Assembly (NCBI RefSeq): GCF_016820445.1
Contig: NZ_JADHDT010000003.1
Location: forward strand, 326,452 to 390,451
Length of the DNA stretch: 64,000 nucleotides
Origin: Sphingomonas beigongshangi
GTDB lineage: Bacteria; Pseudomonadota; Alphaproteobacteria; Sphingomonadales; Sphingomonadaceae
Direction of reading: 5' to 3'
Position numbers and translations under genes: made by a program. The notes under the pieces are model-generated. The model was not told where the DNA came from, searched no databases, and worked only from the letters and a program-made list of their open reading frames with translations. Shown piece by piece: positions 1 to 9,230 of the stretch (the first letter of the stretch is position 1; every line of letters starts with the position of its first letter).

Positions 1-2017
1 GGATGTTCTCCATCTTCATCGCCTCGACCACCGCGAGCGGCTGACCGGCCTCGACCTTGTCACCGGCGGCGACGTCGAGACGGACGAGCAGGCCCGGCAT
101 CGGCGCGATCAGGAACCGCGACAGATCCGGCGGCACCTTCTCGATCAGATGCTGCGCGAAGGGCGCGACATGCGCCGGCAGCACGCGCGCGACATGGCTG
201 GCGCCGCGGGTCGTCAGCCGGAAGCCGCTCCGCGTCGGCGCGATGCGGACCGACAGCCGCTCGTCCTCGCCAAGCTCCGCCTCGATCAGCCGGTCGCCGG
301 GCGTATACTCGATGCCGATCTCCAGCGGCGCGCCGTCGACGGTGATGCCGTCGGTCGAGACGCTGACGGCATGATCGACGCCGCCGATCCGCACCGTCCA
401 GTCGGCCGGCGGGCGCAGGCGATGGCCGAGCTGTCCATCGACCCGCCGCGCGCGGTCCGCCTGCGCGGTCGCGGCAAAGGCGGCGACCGCCGCGAGCTCG
501 CGCAGCAGGCCGTCCGACGCGGGCGCGCCGTGGAAGCCCTCGGGATATTCCTCGGCGATGAAGCCCGTGGTCAGCCGTCCTTCGCGGAAACGCGGATGCT
601 GCATCAGTGCCGACAGGAAATCGATGTTGGTGCCCGGCCCCTCGATCTCGAACGCGTCCAGCGCTGCGATCTGCGCATCGATCGCCGCCTCGCGCGTCGG
701 CGCCCAGGTGATCAGCTTGGCGATCATCGGATCGTAGAACATGCTGACCTCGCCACCCTCGGCGACGCCGTCGTCGACGCGGACGATGGCGTTGGTCTCG
801 CCTTCGCCCCCTTCGTCATCCCCGCGCAGGCGGGGATCCAGAGACGCAGCGTCCGCGGCTCCATCGACGACATGGGTTATGGATCCCCGCCTGCGCGGGG
901 ATGACAGGAGGGCTGTAGTTTCGGGCGGATTATACCGCACCAGCCGGCCGATGCTCGGCAGGAAGCCGCGATACGGATCCTCGGCATAGACGCGGTTCTC
1001 GACCGACCAGCCGTTGATCCCCACATCCGCCTGCCCGAAGGCGAGGCGCTCGCCGTAAGCGACGCGGATCATCTGCTCGACGAGGTCGAGGCCGGTAATC
1101 TCCTCGGTCACCGGATGCTCGACCTGCAGCCGCGTATTCATCTCGAGGAAGTAGAAGCTCTCGCCGGTCGTATCCGCGCCCGAGACGATCAGCTCGACCG
1201 TGCCGGCCGAGTAATAGCCCACCGCACGCGCCAGCGCGACCGCCTGCTCGCCCATCGCGGCGCGCATCTTCGGCGTGACAAAAGGCGACGGCGCTTCCTC
1301 CACCACCTTCTGGTGGCGGCGCTGCACCGAGCATTCGCGCTCGTTGAGATAGACGATGTTGCCGTGCTGATCGCCGAGCACCTGGATTTCGATATGGCGC
1401 GGGCTCTCGATGAACTTCTCGATGAAGACGCGGTCATCCCCGAAGGATGCGAGCCCTTCCCGCTTCGTCGCCTCGAAGCCCTCGCGCACGTCCTGCTCGC
1501 TCCAGGCGAGCCGCATGCCCTTGCCGCCGCCGCCGGCGGACGCTTTCATCATCACCGGATAGCCGATGTCGGACGCGATCCGCACCGCCTCGTCGGTGTC
1601 GGCGATCTCGCCGAGATAGCCGGGCACGACGTTGACGCCGGCCTGCTTGGCCAGCTTCTTCGATTCGATCTTGTCGCCCATCGCCGCGATCGCGTTCGGC
1701 GGCGGCCCGACGAAGGCGATCCCCGCGTCCGCGCACGCCCGCGCGAAGCTCTCCCGTTCGCTAAGGAAGCCGTAGCCGGGGTGGATGCAATCGGCGCCGG
1801 TCTCCTTGGCGGCGAGCAGGATCAGCTCGGCCTTGAGGTAGCTCTCCGCCGCCGGCGCCGGCCCGAGCCGCACCGCCTCGTCCGCCATCAGCACATGCGG
1901 GCTGCGCGCGTCGGCATCGGAATAGACCGCGACGGTCTTGATCCCCATCCGCTTCGCGGTGCGGAACACACGGCAGGCGATCTCACCGCGATTGGCGACC
2001 AGGATTTTCTTGAACAT
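1..2017 (-). CDS. pccA: Propionyl-CoA carboxylase, biotin-carrying alpha subunit (3' end outside window)
   Basis: Carboxylates its own biotin with ATP and bicarbonate; the beta subunit then passes the carboxyl group to propionyl-CoA, giving methylmalonyl-CoA in the cytoplasm. The product starts MFKKILVANRGEIACRVFRT, typical of biotin carboxylase. The ATP-grasp glycine loop (KASAGGGGKGMR) and EMNTRLQVEHPVTE are present. The biotinyl motif AMKMEN is reached at the window edge, with the biotinylated lysine near residue 668. About 672 codons are visible and only a short tail should be missing. Between the carboxylase C-terminal subdomain segments (RLVRYNPPE and IVRVDDGVAEGGEVSMFYDPMIAKL), roughly residues 370-401 are encoded by a palindromic repeat. 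The frame stays open on both sides, so the gene appears intact. Last gene of the propionate operon, 117 bp after bioB. A related acyl-CoA carboxylase specificity cannot be excluded, but the pccB and mutase context supports propionyl-CoA. Confidence 0.93.
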   Translation of the reverse strand, partial: MFKKILVANRGEIACRVFRTAKRMGIKTVAVYSDADARSPHVLMADEAVRLGPAPAAESYLKAELILLAAKETGADCIHPGYGFLSERESFARACADAGIAFVGPPPNAIAAMGDKIESKKLAKQAGVNVVPGYLGEIADTDEAVRIASDIGYPVMMKASAGGGGKGMRLAWSEQDVREGFEATKREGLASFGDDRVFIEKFIESPRHIEIQVLGDQHGNIVYLNERECSVQRRHQKVVEEAPSPFVTPKMRAAMGEQAVALARAVGYYSAGTVELIVSGADTTGESFYFLEMNTRLQVEHPVTEEITGLDLVEQMIRVAYGERLAFGQADVGINGWSVENRVYAEDPYRGFLPSIGRLVRYNPPETTALLSSPRRRGSITHVVDGAADAASLDPRLRGDDEGGEGETNAIVRVDDGVAEGGEVSMFYDPMIAKLITWAPTREAAIDAQIAALDAFEIEGPGTNIDFLSALMQHPRFREGRLTTGFIAEEYPEGFHGAPASDGLLRELAAVAAFAATAQADRARRVDGQLGHRLRPPADWTVRIGGVDHAVSVSTDGITVDGAPLEIGIEYTPGDRLIEAELGEDERLSVRIAPTRSGFRLTTRGASHVARVLPAHVAPFAQHLIEKVPPDLSRFLIAPMPGLLVRLDVAAGDKVEAGQPLAVVEAMKMENI
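815..905. repeat. REP/REPIN-like palindromic repeat inserted in frame in pccA
   Basis: Positions 815-839 and 881-905 form a perfect 25-bp inverted repeat separated by a 41-bp loop. The arms contain the CCCCGCGCAGGCGGGGATCC core common in proteobacterial intergenic palindromes. Read on the pccA strand the arms encode SSPRRRGS and LDPRLRGDDE. Such arms normally lie between genes; here the element is translated. Confidence 0.9.
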
Positions 2018-2029
2018 CCTCTTCTCCCC

Positions 2030-2132
2030 ACCCGTTTGCGGGAGGGGCCGGGGAGGGCCTGTCCACGCGCGGGCATTGTCTGGTGTCGGGAGGACGCCCC
2101 TCCCCTAGCCCCTCCCGCATGCGGGAGGGGGG
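2030..2132. repeat. Intergenic palindromic repeat pair between bioB and pccA
   Basis: The 117-bp gap between pccA and bioB is filled by two GC-rich palindromic arms. One, near 2034-2070, contains CCGTTTGCGGGAGGGG. The other, near 2098-2132, contains CCCCTCCCGCATGCGGGAGG, which is self-complementary. The arrangement resembles a REP doublet. In the transcript it would form stable hairpins between bioB and pccA, so it may stabilise or attenuate the message. It differs in sequence from the repeat inside pccA. Confidence 0.7.
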
Positions 2133-2134
2133 AC

Positions 2135-3124
2135 TTACTCCGCCGCCTCCGCCAGCCGGCACTCCGCCGCCATCGGCGTGACGCCCAGCTTGGCGAACAG
2201 CGCGGCGTCCTTGTCGTCGCCGGCATTGCCCGCCGTCAGCAGCTTGTCGCCGGTGAAGATCGAATTGGCGCCTGCCATGAAGCACAGGGCCTGCGTCGCC
2301 TCGGACATGCTCTCGCGGCCCGCCGACAGGCGCACCATGCTTTCGGGCATGGTGATGCGCGCCACCGCGACGGTGCGGACGAACTCGATGTCGTCGATCT
2401 TGGCGAGCGGCGTGTCGGCCAGCATGTCGCCGAGCACCGTGCCCTTCACCGGCACCAGCGCATTGACCGGCACGCTGCCGGGATGCTCGGGCAAGGTGGC
2501 GAGCGCATGGATGAAGCCGACGCGATCCTCGCGCGTCTCGCCCATGCCGACGATGCCACCGCAGCAGACGTTGATCCCCGCCGACCGCACCGCGTCGAGC
2601 GTGTCGAGCCGCTCCTGGAAGGTGCGCGTCGTGATCACGTCGCCGTACCGCTCCGGCGAGGTGTCGATATTGTGGTTGTAATAATCGAGCCCTGCCGCCG
2701 CGAGCCGCTGCGCCTGATGCGGCTCGAGCATGCCGAGCGTCATGCAGGTCTCCATGCCCATCGCGCGCACACCCTCGACCATCGCGACGATCGCGTCCAT
2801 GTCGCGGTCCTTGGGATTGCGCCACGCCGCGCCCATGCAGAAGCGGGTCGAGCCATTGTCCTTCGCCTGCGCCGCCTTCTGCAGCACGGCACGCACGTCC
2901 ATCAGCTTGGTCGCCTTGACGCCGCTCTCCGCGCTGACCGATTGCGAGCAATAGCCGCAATCCTCCGGGCAGCCGCCGGTCTTGATCGACAACAGGGTCG
3001 ACAATTGCACCTGGCTCGGCGCGTGATGCGCGCGATGCACGCCCTGCGCCTGCCACATCAGTTCGTCGAACGGGAGGTCGAACAAGGCTGCGATCTCGTC
3101 GCGGGTCCAGTCGTTACGGGTCAT
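2135..3124 (-). CDS. bioB: Biotin synthase
   Basis: Radical SAM enzyme that inserts sulfur into dethiobiotin to make biotin. The 329-residue product has the radical SAM cysteine motif CxxxCxxC at Cys52, Cys56 and Cys59 (CPEDCGYC), followed by YCSQS. It also has the family segments [13 protein letters not shown] and [10 protein letters not shown]. Length is normal for BioB. Its ATG overlaps the stop of the upstream small membrane protein gene (ATGA). It lies in the propionate operon directly before the biotin-carrying subunit PccA, so cofactor supply and the enzyme that uses it are probably co-expressed. The other biotin genes are not in the window. Confidence 0.96.
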   Translation of the reverse strand: MTRNDWTRDEIAALFDLPFDELMWQAQGVHRAHHAPSQVQLSTLLSIKTGGCPEDCGYCSQSVSAESGVKATKLMDVRAVLQKAAQAKDNGSTRFCMGAAWRNPKDRDMDAIVAMVEGVRAMGMETCMTLGMLEPHQAQRLAAAGLDYYNHNIDTSPERYGDVITTRTFQERLDTLDAVRSAGINVCCGGIVGMGETREDRVGFIHALATLPEHPGSVPVNALVPVKGTVLGDMLADTPLAKIDDIEFVRTVAVARITMPESMVRLSAGRESMSEATQALCFMAGANSIFTGDKLLTAGNAGDDKDAALFAKLGVTPMAAECRLAEAAE

Positions 3125-3474
3125 GTCAGGATCGCCGGTGTGAAGTTGTACAGGAACGCGCCGACCCCGCCCGAAAGCAGGAGGCTGACGGCCGCTTGCG
3201 CGATACGGATCGCCCGCGCAACCTTGGCGCGCGGTTGCGGCGTCACCTCGAGGCCGGCGAGGTGGGAGGCCATCAACAGGCTGACGACGCCGGCCAGGCC
3301 GATGAAGCCGAGAATGACGATCAGCTGCTTGTGCTCGAACCTCGTGCCCTGTCCGTCGGCGAAGGCGAAGACGCCGCCCAGCGAAACGAGCGCGATGCCG
3401 GTCGCATGCTTGAAGAAATCATAGGACCGGCCGAACGGCAGCTCGCCCTCCGGCGCGTCGTCCGCCTCGATCAC
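3121..3474 (-). CDS. Small membrane protein of unknown function in the propionate operon
   Basis: 117 residues with a short acidic N-terminus ([21 protein letters not shown]) and about three hydrophobic segments: residues near 25-42 ([13 protein letters not shown]), 50-72 ([19 protein letters not shown]) and 92-112 ([18 protein letters not shown]). The stop overlaps the bioB start by 4 bp and the start overlaps the scpA stop by 4 bp, so translation is probably coupled on both sides. I do not recognise the family. The position hints at a link to propionate metabolism or biotin, but no motif supports a specific role. Confidence 0.75.
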   Translation of the reverse strand: MIEADDAPEGELPFGRSYDFFKHATGIALVSLGGVFAFADGQGTRFEHKQLIVILGFIGLAGVVSLLMASHLAGLEVTPQPRAKVARAIRIAQAAVSLLLSGGVGAFLYNFTPAILT

Positions 3475-5678
3475 GCGGCTTCCTCCTCGGGCGGCATGTT
3501 GTGGCCGAGCAGGCGCAGCACGTCCTCCGCCGCCTTGATCAGGTTCGTGCCGGGACCGAAGATCGCCTGCACGCCCGCATCCCGCAGCATCTGGTAATCC
3601 TGCGCCGGAATGACGCCGCCGGCGATCACCTTGATGTCGGGACGGCCCGCATCCTTCAGGTGGCCGATCAGCTCGGGGATCAGCGTCTTGTGGCCCGCCG
3701 CAAGGCTCGAGGCGCCGACGACGTCGACCTGCTTCTCCAGCGCCAGCGCGCTCGCTTCCTTCGGCGTCTGGAACAGCGGTCCCGGCACGACCTCGAAGCC
3801 GAGGTCGCCGAACATGGAGCTGACCAGATTGGCGCCGCGATCGTGCCCGTCCTGCCCCATCTTGGCGACGAGCATACGGGGCTTGCGCCCGAGCCGGCGC
3901 TCGGTCGCCTCGACGCCGCGCACCAGCCGCGCCCAGCGCTCGTCGTCGGTATAGGCGCCGCCATAGACGCCCTTCACGGGCTTGGGATGCGTGCCGAACC
4001 GGCCGAACACGTCCTCCATCGCCGCCGAGATCTCGCCCAGCGTCGCACGCGCCCGCGCCGCTTCGACCGCAAGCGCGAGCAGATTGTCACCGCCCCGCGC
4101 GCCTTCGCGCAGCGCATCGAGCGCACGCTGGCACGCGGCCTCGTCGCGCGTCGCCTTGACGCGTTCGATGCGGCGGATCTGCGCCTCGCGCACCGCGACA
4201 TTGTCGACGTCGAGAATGTCGATCGGCGCCTCGTCCGCGAGACGGTATTTGTTGACGCCGACGATCACGTCCTCGCCCCGGTCGACCCGCGCCGCCCGCG
4301 CCGCCGCCGCCTCCTCGATCATCGCCTTGGGCCAGCCGGCGGCGACCGCCTTGGCCATGCCGCCCTCGCGCTCAACCCGCTCGATGATCGCCCAGGCGCC
4401 GTCGACCAGGCTCTTCGTCAGGCTCTCGACGTAATAGCTGCCGCCGAGCGGGTCGACGACCTTGGTCATCCCCGTCTCTTCCTGCAGCACGATCTGCGTG
4501 TTGCGCGCGATGCGCGCGGAGAAGTCGGTAGGCAGCGCGATCGCCTCGTCGAGCGCGTTGGTGTGCAGCGACTGGGTGCCGCCCAGCATCGCCGCCATCG
4601 CCTCGATCGTCGTGCGCATGACATTGTTGTACGGGTCCTGCTCGGTCAGCGACACGCCGCTCGTCTGGCAGTGGGTGCGCAGCATCTTGGAGCGTTCGTC
4701 CTTCGCGCCCAGCTGCGTCATCGCCCGATGCCACAGCACCCGCGCGGCGCGCAGCTTCGCCACCTCCATGAAGAAATTCATGCCGATCGCGAAGAAGAAG
4801 CTCAGCCGCCCGGCGAATTTGTCGATGTCGAGGCCCGACGCCACGCCGTATTTCACATAGTCGATGCCGTCGGCGATGGTGAAGGCGAGCTCGTGGAGCT
4901 GCGTCGCCCCTGCCTCCTGCATGTGATAGCCGCTGATCGAGATGCTGTTGAACTTCGGCATCTCGCGCGACGTATAGGCGAAGATGTCCGAGATGATCCG
5001 CATGCTCGGCTCGGGCGGATAGATGTAGGTGTTGCGGACCATGAACTCCTTGAGGATGTCGTTCTGGATGGTCCCGTCGAGCAGCTTGCGGTCGACGCCC
5101 TGTTCCTCGCCAGCGACGATGAAGAAGGCGAGGATCGGGATCACCGCGCCGTTCATCGTCATGGAGACCGACATCCGGTCGAGCGGGATGCCGTCGAACA
5201 GGATCTTCATGTCCTCGACGCTGTCGATCGCGACGCCGGCCTTGCCGACGTCGCCCGTCACGCGCGGGTGGTCGCTGTCATAGCCGCGATGCGTCGCGAG
5301 GTCGAAGGCGACAGACAGGCCCTTCTGCCCCGCGGCGAGGTTGCGACGGTAGAAGGCATTCGACTCCTCCGCAGTCGAGAAGCCGGCGTACTGGCGGATC
5401 GTCCATGGCCGACCCGCGTACATCGACGCGCGAACACCGCGCGTGAACGGCGCGAAGCCAGGGAGGCCCGGGTCCCAGCCCTCGGTGTCGGCCGCGGTGT
5501 AGAGCGGCTTGACGTCGATCCCCTCCGGCGTGTGCCAGGTCAGGTCCTTGCCCTTCACCTCCCTGGTAGCGGCAGCCTGCCAGTCGGCGAGGGTCGGGCG
5601 CGGTGTCGGCTCGGGCTGTGCCGCAGGCGCGCGCGTGCTGCCCGCGTCCTCGCCCAGGTTCGTCTCGATCTCCGTCAC
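3471..5678 (-). CDS. scpA: Methylmalonyl-CoA mutase (adenosylcobalamin-dependent)
   Basis: Isomerises (R)-methylmalonyl-CoA to succinyl-CoA, feeding propionate carbon into the TCA cycle. The 735-residue product has the substrate-binding barrel first ([41 protein letters not shown]). The C-terminal B12-binding domain has [20 protein letters not shown], containing DxHxxG with the cobalt-ligating histidine. It is a single-chain enzyme, as in E. coli Sbm, rather than an MutA/MutB pair. I chose the GTG at 5676-5678, preceded by AGGGGAG, over a longer reading frame that runs back into the hydratase gene. This GTG lies a few bases past the hydratase stop. It needs cobalamin; no B12 genes are visible here. 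Confidence 0.96.
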   Translation of the reverse strand: MTEIETNLGEDAGSTRAPAAQPEPTPRPTLADWQAAATREVKGKDLTWHTPEGIDVKPLYTAADTEGWDPGLPGFAPFTRGVRASMYAGRPWTIRQYAGFSTAEESNAFYRRNLAAGQKGLSVAFDLATHRGYDSDHPRVTGDVGKAGVAIDSVEDMKILFDGIPLDRMSVSMTMNGAVIPILAFFIVAGEEQGVDRKLLDGTIQNDILKEFMVRNTYIYPPEPSMRIISDIFAYTSREMPKFNSISISGYHMQEAGATQLHELAFTIADGIDYVKYGVASGLDIDKFAGRLSFFFAIGMNFFMEVAKLRAARVLWHRAMTQLGAKDERSKMLRTHCQTSGVSLTEQDPYNNVMRTTIEAMAAMLGGTQSLHTNALDEAIALPTDFSARIARNTQIVLQEETGMTKVVDPLGGSYYVESLTKSLVDGAWAIIERVEREGGMAKAVAAGWPKAMIEEAAAARAARVDRGEDVIVGVNKYRLADEAPIDILDVDNVAVREAQIRRIERVKATRDEAACQRALDALREGARGGDNLLALAVEAARARATLGEISAAMEDVFGRFGTHPKPVKGVYGGAYTDDERWARLVRGVEATERRLGRKPRMLVAKMGQDGHDRGANLVSSMFGDLGFEVVPGPLFQTPKEASALALEKQVDVVGASSLAAGHKTLIPELIGHLKDAGRPDIKVIAGGVIPAQDYQMLRDAGVQAIFGPGTNLIKAAEDVLRLLGHNMPPEEEAA

Positions 5679-5679
5679 G

Positions 5680-6462
5680 TCACGCTCCCCTGAACGCGGG
5701 GGTGCGCTTCTGCAGGAAGGCCATGCCGCCCTCCATCGCATCGGCGGTGCCGCGCATCGCACGCTGATCGTCGGCCTCGCGCGCCAGCGCCGTGGCGAGA
5801 TCGGTTTCGAGAGCGGCCGCCAGGCCGCGGCGAATGGCGCCGAGCGCGACCGTCGGACCGGCCGCGAGACGCGTCGCGAGCGCGAGGGCGGTGTCGTCGA
5901 GCGCGTCGTCGGCGACGACCTTGTGTATCATGCCCCAGTCCAGCGCCTTCGCAGCCGGCAAGCGCTCGCCCAGCAGCATCATCTCAGCCGCCCGCGCCCG
6001 CCCGACGAGGCGCGGCAGCAGCCAGCTCGCGCCGCCGTCGGGGACCAGACCGATGTTGACGAAGGCCTGCAGGAAATACGCGCTCTCGCTCGCGATGCAG
6101 AAATCGGCAGCGAGGGCCAGGCTGCAGCCGATACCAGCGGCCGGCCCGCGCACCGCGGTGATGACCGGCACCTTTGCACCAGCTATCGCAAGAATGGCGG
6201 GATTGTAGGATTGGGTCAGCGCGGCATGAGTCGCGGCACCGGGATCCTCGCTGCCGAGCGCCCCCATGCCGACATCCGCGCCCGAACAGAAAGCCCGACC
6301 AGCGCCCTGGATCAGGATCGCACGCGCACCGTCAAGGTCGGCGACCGCCGCGGTGATCGCCTCGAACAGCGACGGCGGCGCCGCATTGAGGCGGTCCGGC
6401 CGGTTGAGCGTCAGCACGAGCACGTCGCCGCGCCGCTCGGTCAGCAATTGATCGACGGCCAT
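5680..6462 (-). CDS. Enoyl-CoA hydratase/isomerase family protein
   Basis: 260-residue crotonase-fold protein beginning [27 protein letters not shown]. The oxyanion-hole segments are [19 protein letters not shown] and [19 protein letters not shown]. Length is normal for the family. The family acts on acyl-CoA thioesters by hydration, isomerisation or hydrolysis; the exact substrate cannot be read from sequence. The final [15 protein letters not shown] resembles the PaaG/PaaB-like branch. It sits between mce and scpA and probably feeds acyl-CoA intermediates into the same pathway. The stop overlaps the region just before the scpA GTG. Confidence 0.88.
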   Translation of the reverse strand: MAVDQLLTERRGDVLVLTLNRPDRLNAAPPSLFEAITAAVADLDGARAILIQGAGRAFCSGADVGMGALGSEDPGAATHAALTQSYNPAILAIAGAKVPVITAVRGPAAGIGCSLALAADFCIASESAYFLQAFVNIGLVPDGGASWLLPRLVGRARAAEMMLLGERLPAAKALDWGMIHKVVADDALDDTALALATRLAAGPTVALGAIRRGLAAALETDLATALAREADDQRAMRGTADAMEGGMAFLQKRTPAFRGA

Positions 6463-6559
6463 ATCCGCCTCTCCCTATCTCCAAGGTTCGCCGGCAAAGC
6501 CGTGCCCGCCCGCGTCGTTGTCGGGGCCATGGACCGCGCGCGGCTTCGGTTCAAGGGGA

Positions 6560-6985
6560 TCAGCCGTGACGCCCCTCCGCCGGGCTTTCCATCAGTTCGA
6601 CCAGCATGCCGCCCATGTCGCGCGGATGGAGAAACACGATCGGTGTGCCGTGCGCACCGATGCGGGGCTCGCCGAGCACGGTCGCGCCATTCGCCGTCAG
6701 ATGCGCGACCGCGGCGTGGATGTCGGGCACCTCGAAACAGACGTGATGCTGCCCGCCCGCCGGGTTCTTCTTCAGGAAGCCGGCGATCGGGGATGCATCG
6801 TCATAAGGCTCGATTAGCTCGATCTGCGTGTTCGGCGCGTCGACGAAGCACACCTTCACCCCCTGCGCCGGCAGATCGAACGGCTCCCCGATCGCCGCGG
6901 CGCCGAGCAGGGTGCGATAGGTCTCGACAGACTTGGCGATCGAGGGCGTCGCGACGCCGACATGGTTGAGACGACCGAGGTTCAT
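6560..6985 (-). CDS. mce: Methylmalonyl-CoA epimerase
   Basis: Converts (S)- to (R)-methylmalonyl-CoA, the step between PccAB and the mutase. The 141-residue VOC-fold protein starts MNLGRLNHVGVATPSI. Metal-binding residues fall in LNHVGVA (His), QIELIEPY (Glu), HHVCFEV (His) and MLVELME (Glu). Length is typical. The ATG at 6983-6985 overlaps the stop of the upstream coiled-coil gene (ATGA). A longer frame upstream exists but encodes arginine-rich shadow sequence, so the short start is preferred. Confidence 0.95.
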   Translation of the reverse strand: MNLGRLNHVGVATPSIAKSVETYRTLLGAAAIGEPFDLPAQGVKVCFVDAPNTQIELIEPYDDASPIAGFLKKNPAGGQHHVCFEVPDIHAAVAHLTANGATVLGEPRIGAHGTPIVFLHPRDMGGMLVELMESPAEGRHG

Positions 6986-7194
6986 TCTTCCAATCTCCGC
7001 TGGCGGGTTGCCATCGCCGCGCCTTCGATCACCCCTTCGAGGCGGCTGACCCGGTCTCGCAGGTCCGCGTGGGCATTTGCCATCTGCGACAGCTTGGCGC
7101 CCTGCTGCTCGACGGTCTTCGTCAGGTCGGCGAGCTTCTCCTGCAACAGCAGGACGGCACGCACCGCCTTCACGGTATCTCCGAGCGTGCTCAC
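6982..7194 (-). CDS. Small coiled-coil protein of unknown function
   Basis: 70 residues: MSTLGDTVKAVRAVLLLQEK at the N-terminus, then heptad-like sequence (LADLTKTVEQQGAKLSQMANAHADLRDRVSRLEGVIEGA) and a basic-acidic tail (RQRRLEE). It starts at a GTG that overlaps the stop of the upstream ribbon-helix-helix gene (GTGA). Its stop overlaps the mce start (ATGA). Its length and the tight coupling on both sides argue for a real gene. The coiled coil suggests an oligomeric partner protein. I do not recognise a characterised family. Confidence 0.72.
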   Translation of the reverse strand: MSTLGDTVKAVRAVLLLQEKLADLTKTVEQQGAKLSQMANAHADLRDRVSRLEGVIEGAAMATRQRRLEE

Positions 7195-7478
7195 GAGCGC
7201 TTGACCTCTCCCGCGAGAACCGCGTCGACGCGAGCATTGGACTCTTCGATCGCGCGGATCGCCGCGTCGATGTCCGCTACCATCTTCGGCACGGCGACGT
7301 TCAGCTCGTCGACGAGCAGCGAGAGCTCCTCCTCTTCGCTGATCTCTCCTTCCGCCATGTACCGGCTGGTCGCCTCGCGGACGAGATGCCCCACCGACAT
7401 GCCACTCCCCCGCGCGAAGGCATCCAACGCCGCCTTGTGGTCGGGGGTTGTCAGAAAGGTCACACGTTCCGTCTGCAT
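7191..7478 (-). CDS. Ribbon-helix-helix-like small protein
   Basis: 95 residues. The N-terminal 45 (MQTERVTFLTTPDHKAALDA, then FARGSGMSVGHLVREATSRYM) fit a beta strand followed by two helices, as in MetJ/Arc-type DNA-binding proteins. The rest is acidic and helical (EGEISEEEELSLLVDELN). The start is preceded by GAAGGAG at good spacing. It lies 44 bp downstream of pccB and is translationally coupled to the coiled-coil gene. Antitoxins and small autoregulators share this fold. No recognisable toxin is adjacent, so a toxin-antitoxin assignment is not supported; a regulator of the operon is possible. Confidence 0.75.
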   Translation of the reverse strand: MQTERVTFLTTPDHKAALDAFARGSGMSVGHLVREATSRYMAEGEISEEEELSLLVDELNVAVPKMVADIDAAIRAIEESNARVDAVLAGEVKRS

Positions 7479-7522
7479 CGCCGCACTCCTTCACATGACC
7501 TTATAATGTGCAGGAGGGTTGC

Positions 7523-9049
7523 TCACAACGGAATGTTGTCATGCTTTTTCCACGGATTCTCCAGCGCCTTGTTCTTCAGCTTGCGCAAGCCTAGCGCGAT
7601 GCGGCGACGGGTGGAATGCGGCTGGATCACCTCGTCGATGAACCCCTTGCTCGCCGCGACGAAGGGGTTGGCGAAGCGCGCTTCGTACTCCGCCGTGCGT
7701 TCGGCGATCTCCTCGGGCGTCCGCCCGCGGAAGATGATCTCCACCGCGCCCTTGGCGCCCATCACCGCGATCTCGGCGGTCGGCCAGGCGTAGTTGAGGT
7801 CGCCGCGCAGATGCTTCGACGCCATCACGTCATAGGCGCCGCCATAGGCCTTGCGCGTGATCACGGTGATCTTGGGCACGGTCGCCTCGGCATAAGCGAA
7901 GAGCAGCTTGGCGCCGTGCTTGATGATGCCGTTATGCTCCTGCGCCGTGCCGGGCAGGAAGCCGGGAACGTCGACGAAGGTCACGATCGGGATCTCGAAG
8001 GCGTCGCAGAAACGCACGAAGCGCGCCGCCTTCTTCGATGAATTGATGTCGAGCACGCCGGCCAGCACCATCGGCTGGTTGGCGACGATACCGACGGTGC
8101 GCCCCTCGATCCGGCCGAAGCCGCAGATGATGTTCGCCGCATGCGCCGGCTGCACCTCGAAGAAGTCGCCCTCGTCGACGGTCTTCCGGATCAGCTCGTG
8201 CATATCGTAGGGCTGGTTGGCGTTCGCCGGAACGAGCGTGTCGAGGCTCGGCTCGATCCGGTCCCACGCATCCGCCGTCGGCCGCTCGGGCACGGGCTCG
8301 CGGTTCGAGGCGGGCAGGAAGTCGATGAAGTCGCGGGCGGCGAGCAGCGCCTCGATATCGTCTTCGAACGCAACGTCGGCGACGCTCGTCTTGGTGGTGT
8401 GCGTCACCGCGCCGCCCAGCGCCTCCTGCGTCACCACCTCGTTGGTCACCGTCTTCACCACGTCGGGGCCCGTGACGAACATGTAGCTCGAATCCTTCAC
8501 CATGAAGATGAAGTCGGTCATCGCGGGGCTGTACACCGCGCCGCCCGCGCACGGCCCCATGATCAGGCTGAGCTGCGGCACCACGCCCGATGCGAGCACG
8601 TTGCGCTGGAACACCTCGGCATAGCCGCCAAGGCTCGCCACGCCCTCCTGGATGCGCGCGCCGCCCGAGTCATTCAGGCCGATCACGGGCGCCCCGACCT
8701 TCATCGCCATGTCCATGATCTTGCAGATCTTCTGCGCGTGCCGCTCGGACAGCGAGCCGCCGAAGACGGTGAAGTCCTGGCTGAACACGAAGACCAGCCG
8801 GCCGTTGATCGTGCCCGATCCGGTGACGACGCCATCGCCCGGTATCACCTGGTCCGCCATGCCGAAGTCGACGCAATTATGCTCGACGAACATGTCGACC
8901 TCTTCGAAGCTGCCCTCGTCCAGCAGCACGGCAAGACGCTCGCGCGCGGTCAGCTTGCCCTTGGCATGCTGCGCCGCGATGCGCTTCTCACCCCCGCCCA
9001 GGCGCGCTGCGGCGCGGCGGCGGTCGAGTTCCTGGATCGTCGATGACAT
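7523..9049 (-). CDS. pccB: Propionyl-CoA carboxylase beta (carboxyltransferase) subunit
   Basis: Transfers the carboxyl group from biotin to propionyl-CoA. The 508-residue product starts [20 protein letters not shown] and has the [19 protein letters not shown] signature of the family. The N-terminal half holds the acyl-CoA region ([38 protein letters not shown]). The C-terminal half holds the biotin region ([54 protein letters not shown]). Full length. The ATG is preceded by GGAGAGG. It is the first gene of the operon; the other eight genes follow on the same strand with short gaps or overlaps. Confidence 0.96.
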   Translation of the reverse strand: MSSTIQELDRRRAAARLGGGEKRIAAQHAKGKLTARERLAVLLDEGSFEEVDMFVEHNCVDFGMADQVIPGDGVVTGSGTINGRLVFVFSQDFTVFGGSLSERHAQKICKIMDMAMKVGAPVIGLNDSGGARIQEGVASLGGYAEVFQRNVLASGVVPQLSLIMGPCAGGAVYSPAMTDFIFMVKDSSYMFVTGPDVVKTVTNEVVTQEALGGAVTHTTKTSVADVAFEDDIEALLAARDFIDFLPASNREPVPERPTADAWDRIEPSLDTLVPANANQPYDMHELIRKTVDEGDFFEVQPAHAANIICGFGRIEGRTVGIVANQPMVLAGVLDINSSKKAARFVRFCDAFEIPIVTFVDVPGFLPGTAQEHNGIIKHGAKLLFAYAEATVPKITVITRKAYGGAYDVMASKHLRGDLNYAWPTAEIAVMGAKGAVEIIFRGRTPEEIAERTAEYEARFANPFVAASKGFIDEVIQPHSTRRRIALGLRKLKNKALENPWKKHDNIPL

Positions 9050-9230
9050 GGCCTCTCCTGCGAGCGTGTCCGCCCTCTATGGCATGGCCGAACACGAGGA
9101 CACGCGCCGCGGCATCGAAGCCGCGGTGTCGCGCCCCCGGGGCGACCGTTGCTTTCGCGCATAGGCAGCCGACGGCGTACGAATCAACCCCCGCGGCCCC
9201 TGCCCGACAGGCTCCGCGGCCCTCCCAGGC

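Noticed and set aside
815..905. Possible frameshift or pseudogenisation of pccA
   Set aside because: Codons were followed across the repeat. There is no stop and the frame agrees on both sides.
815..905. CRISPR repeat
   Set aside because: It is one inverted pair, not a series of direct repeats with unique spacers. No array is seen in the window.
1115..3424. Very long open frame on the plus strand opposite pccA, bioB and the small membrane protein gene
   Set aside because: High-GC antisense shadow. The composition is Arg/His/Asp-rich and has no domain motifs, while the minus strand encodes clear BioB and PccA.
3501..5693. 730-codon plus-strand frame opposite the mutase gene
   Set aside because: Shadow of scpA, which has the B12-binding motif and full family length.
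6982..7478. Classic toxin-antitoxin system
   Set aside because: The RHH-like protein could be an antitoxin, but the partner is a 70-residue coiled coil without RelE, PIN, Fic or other toxin features.
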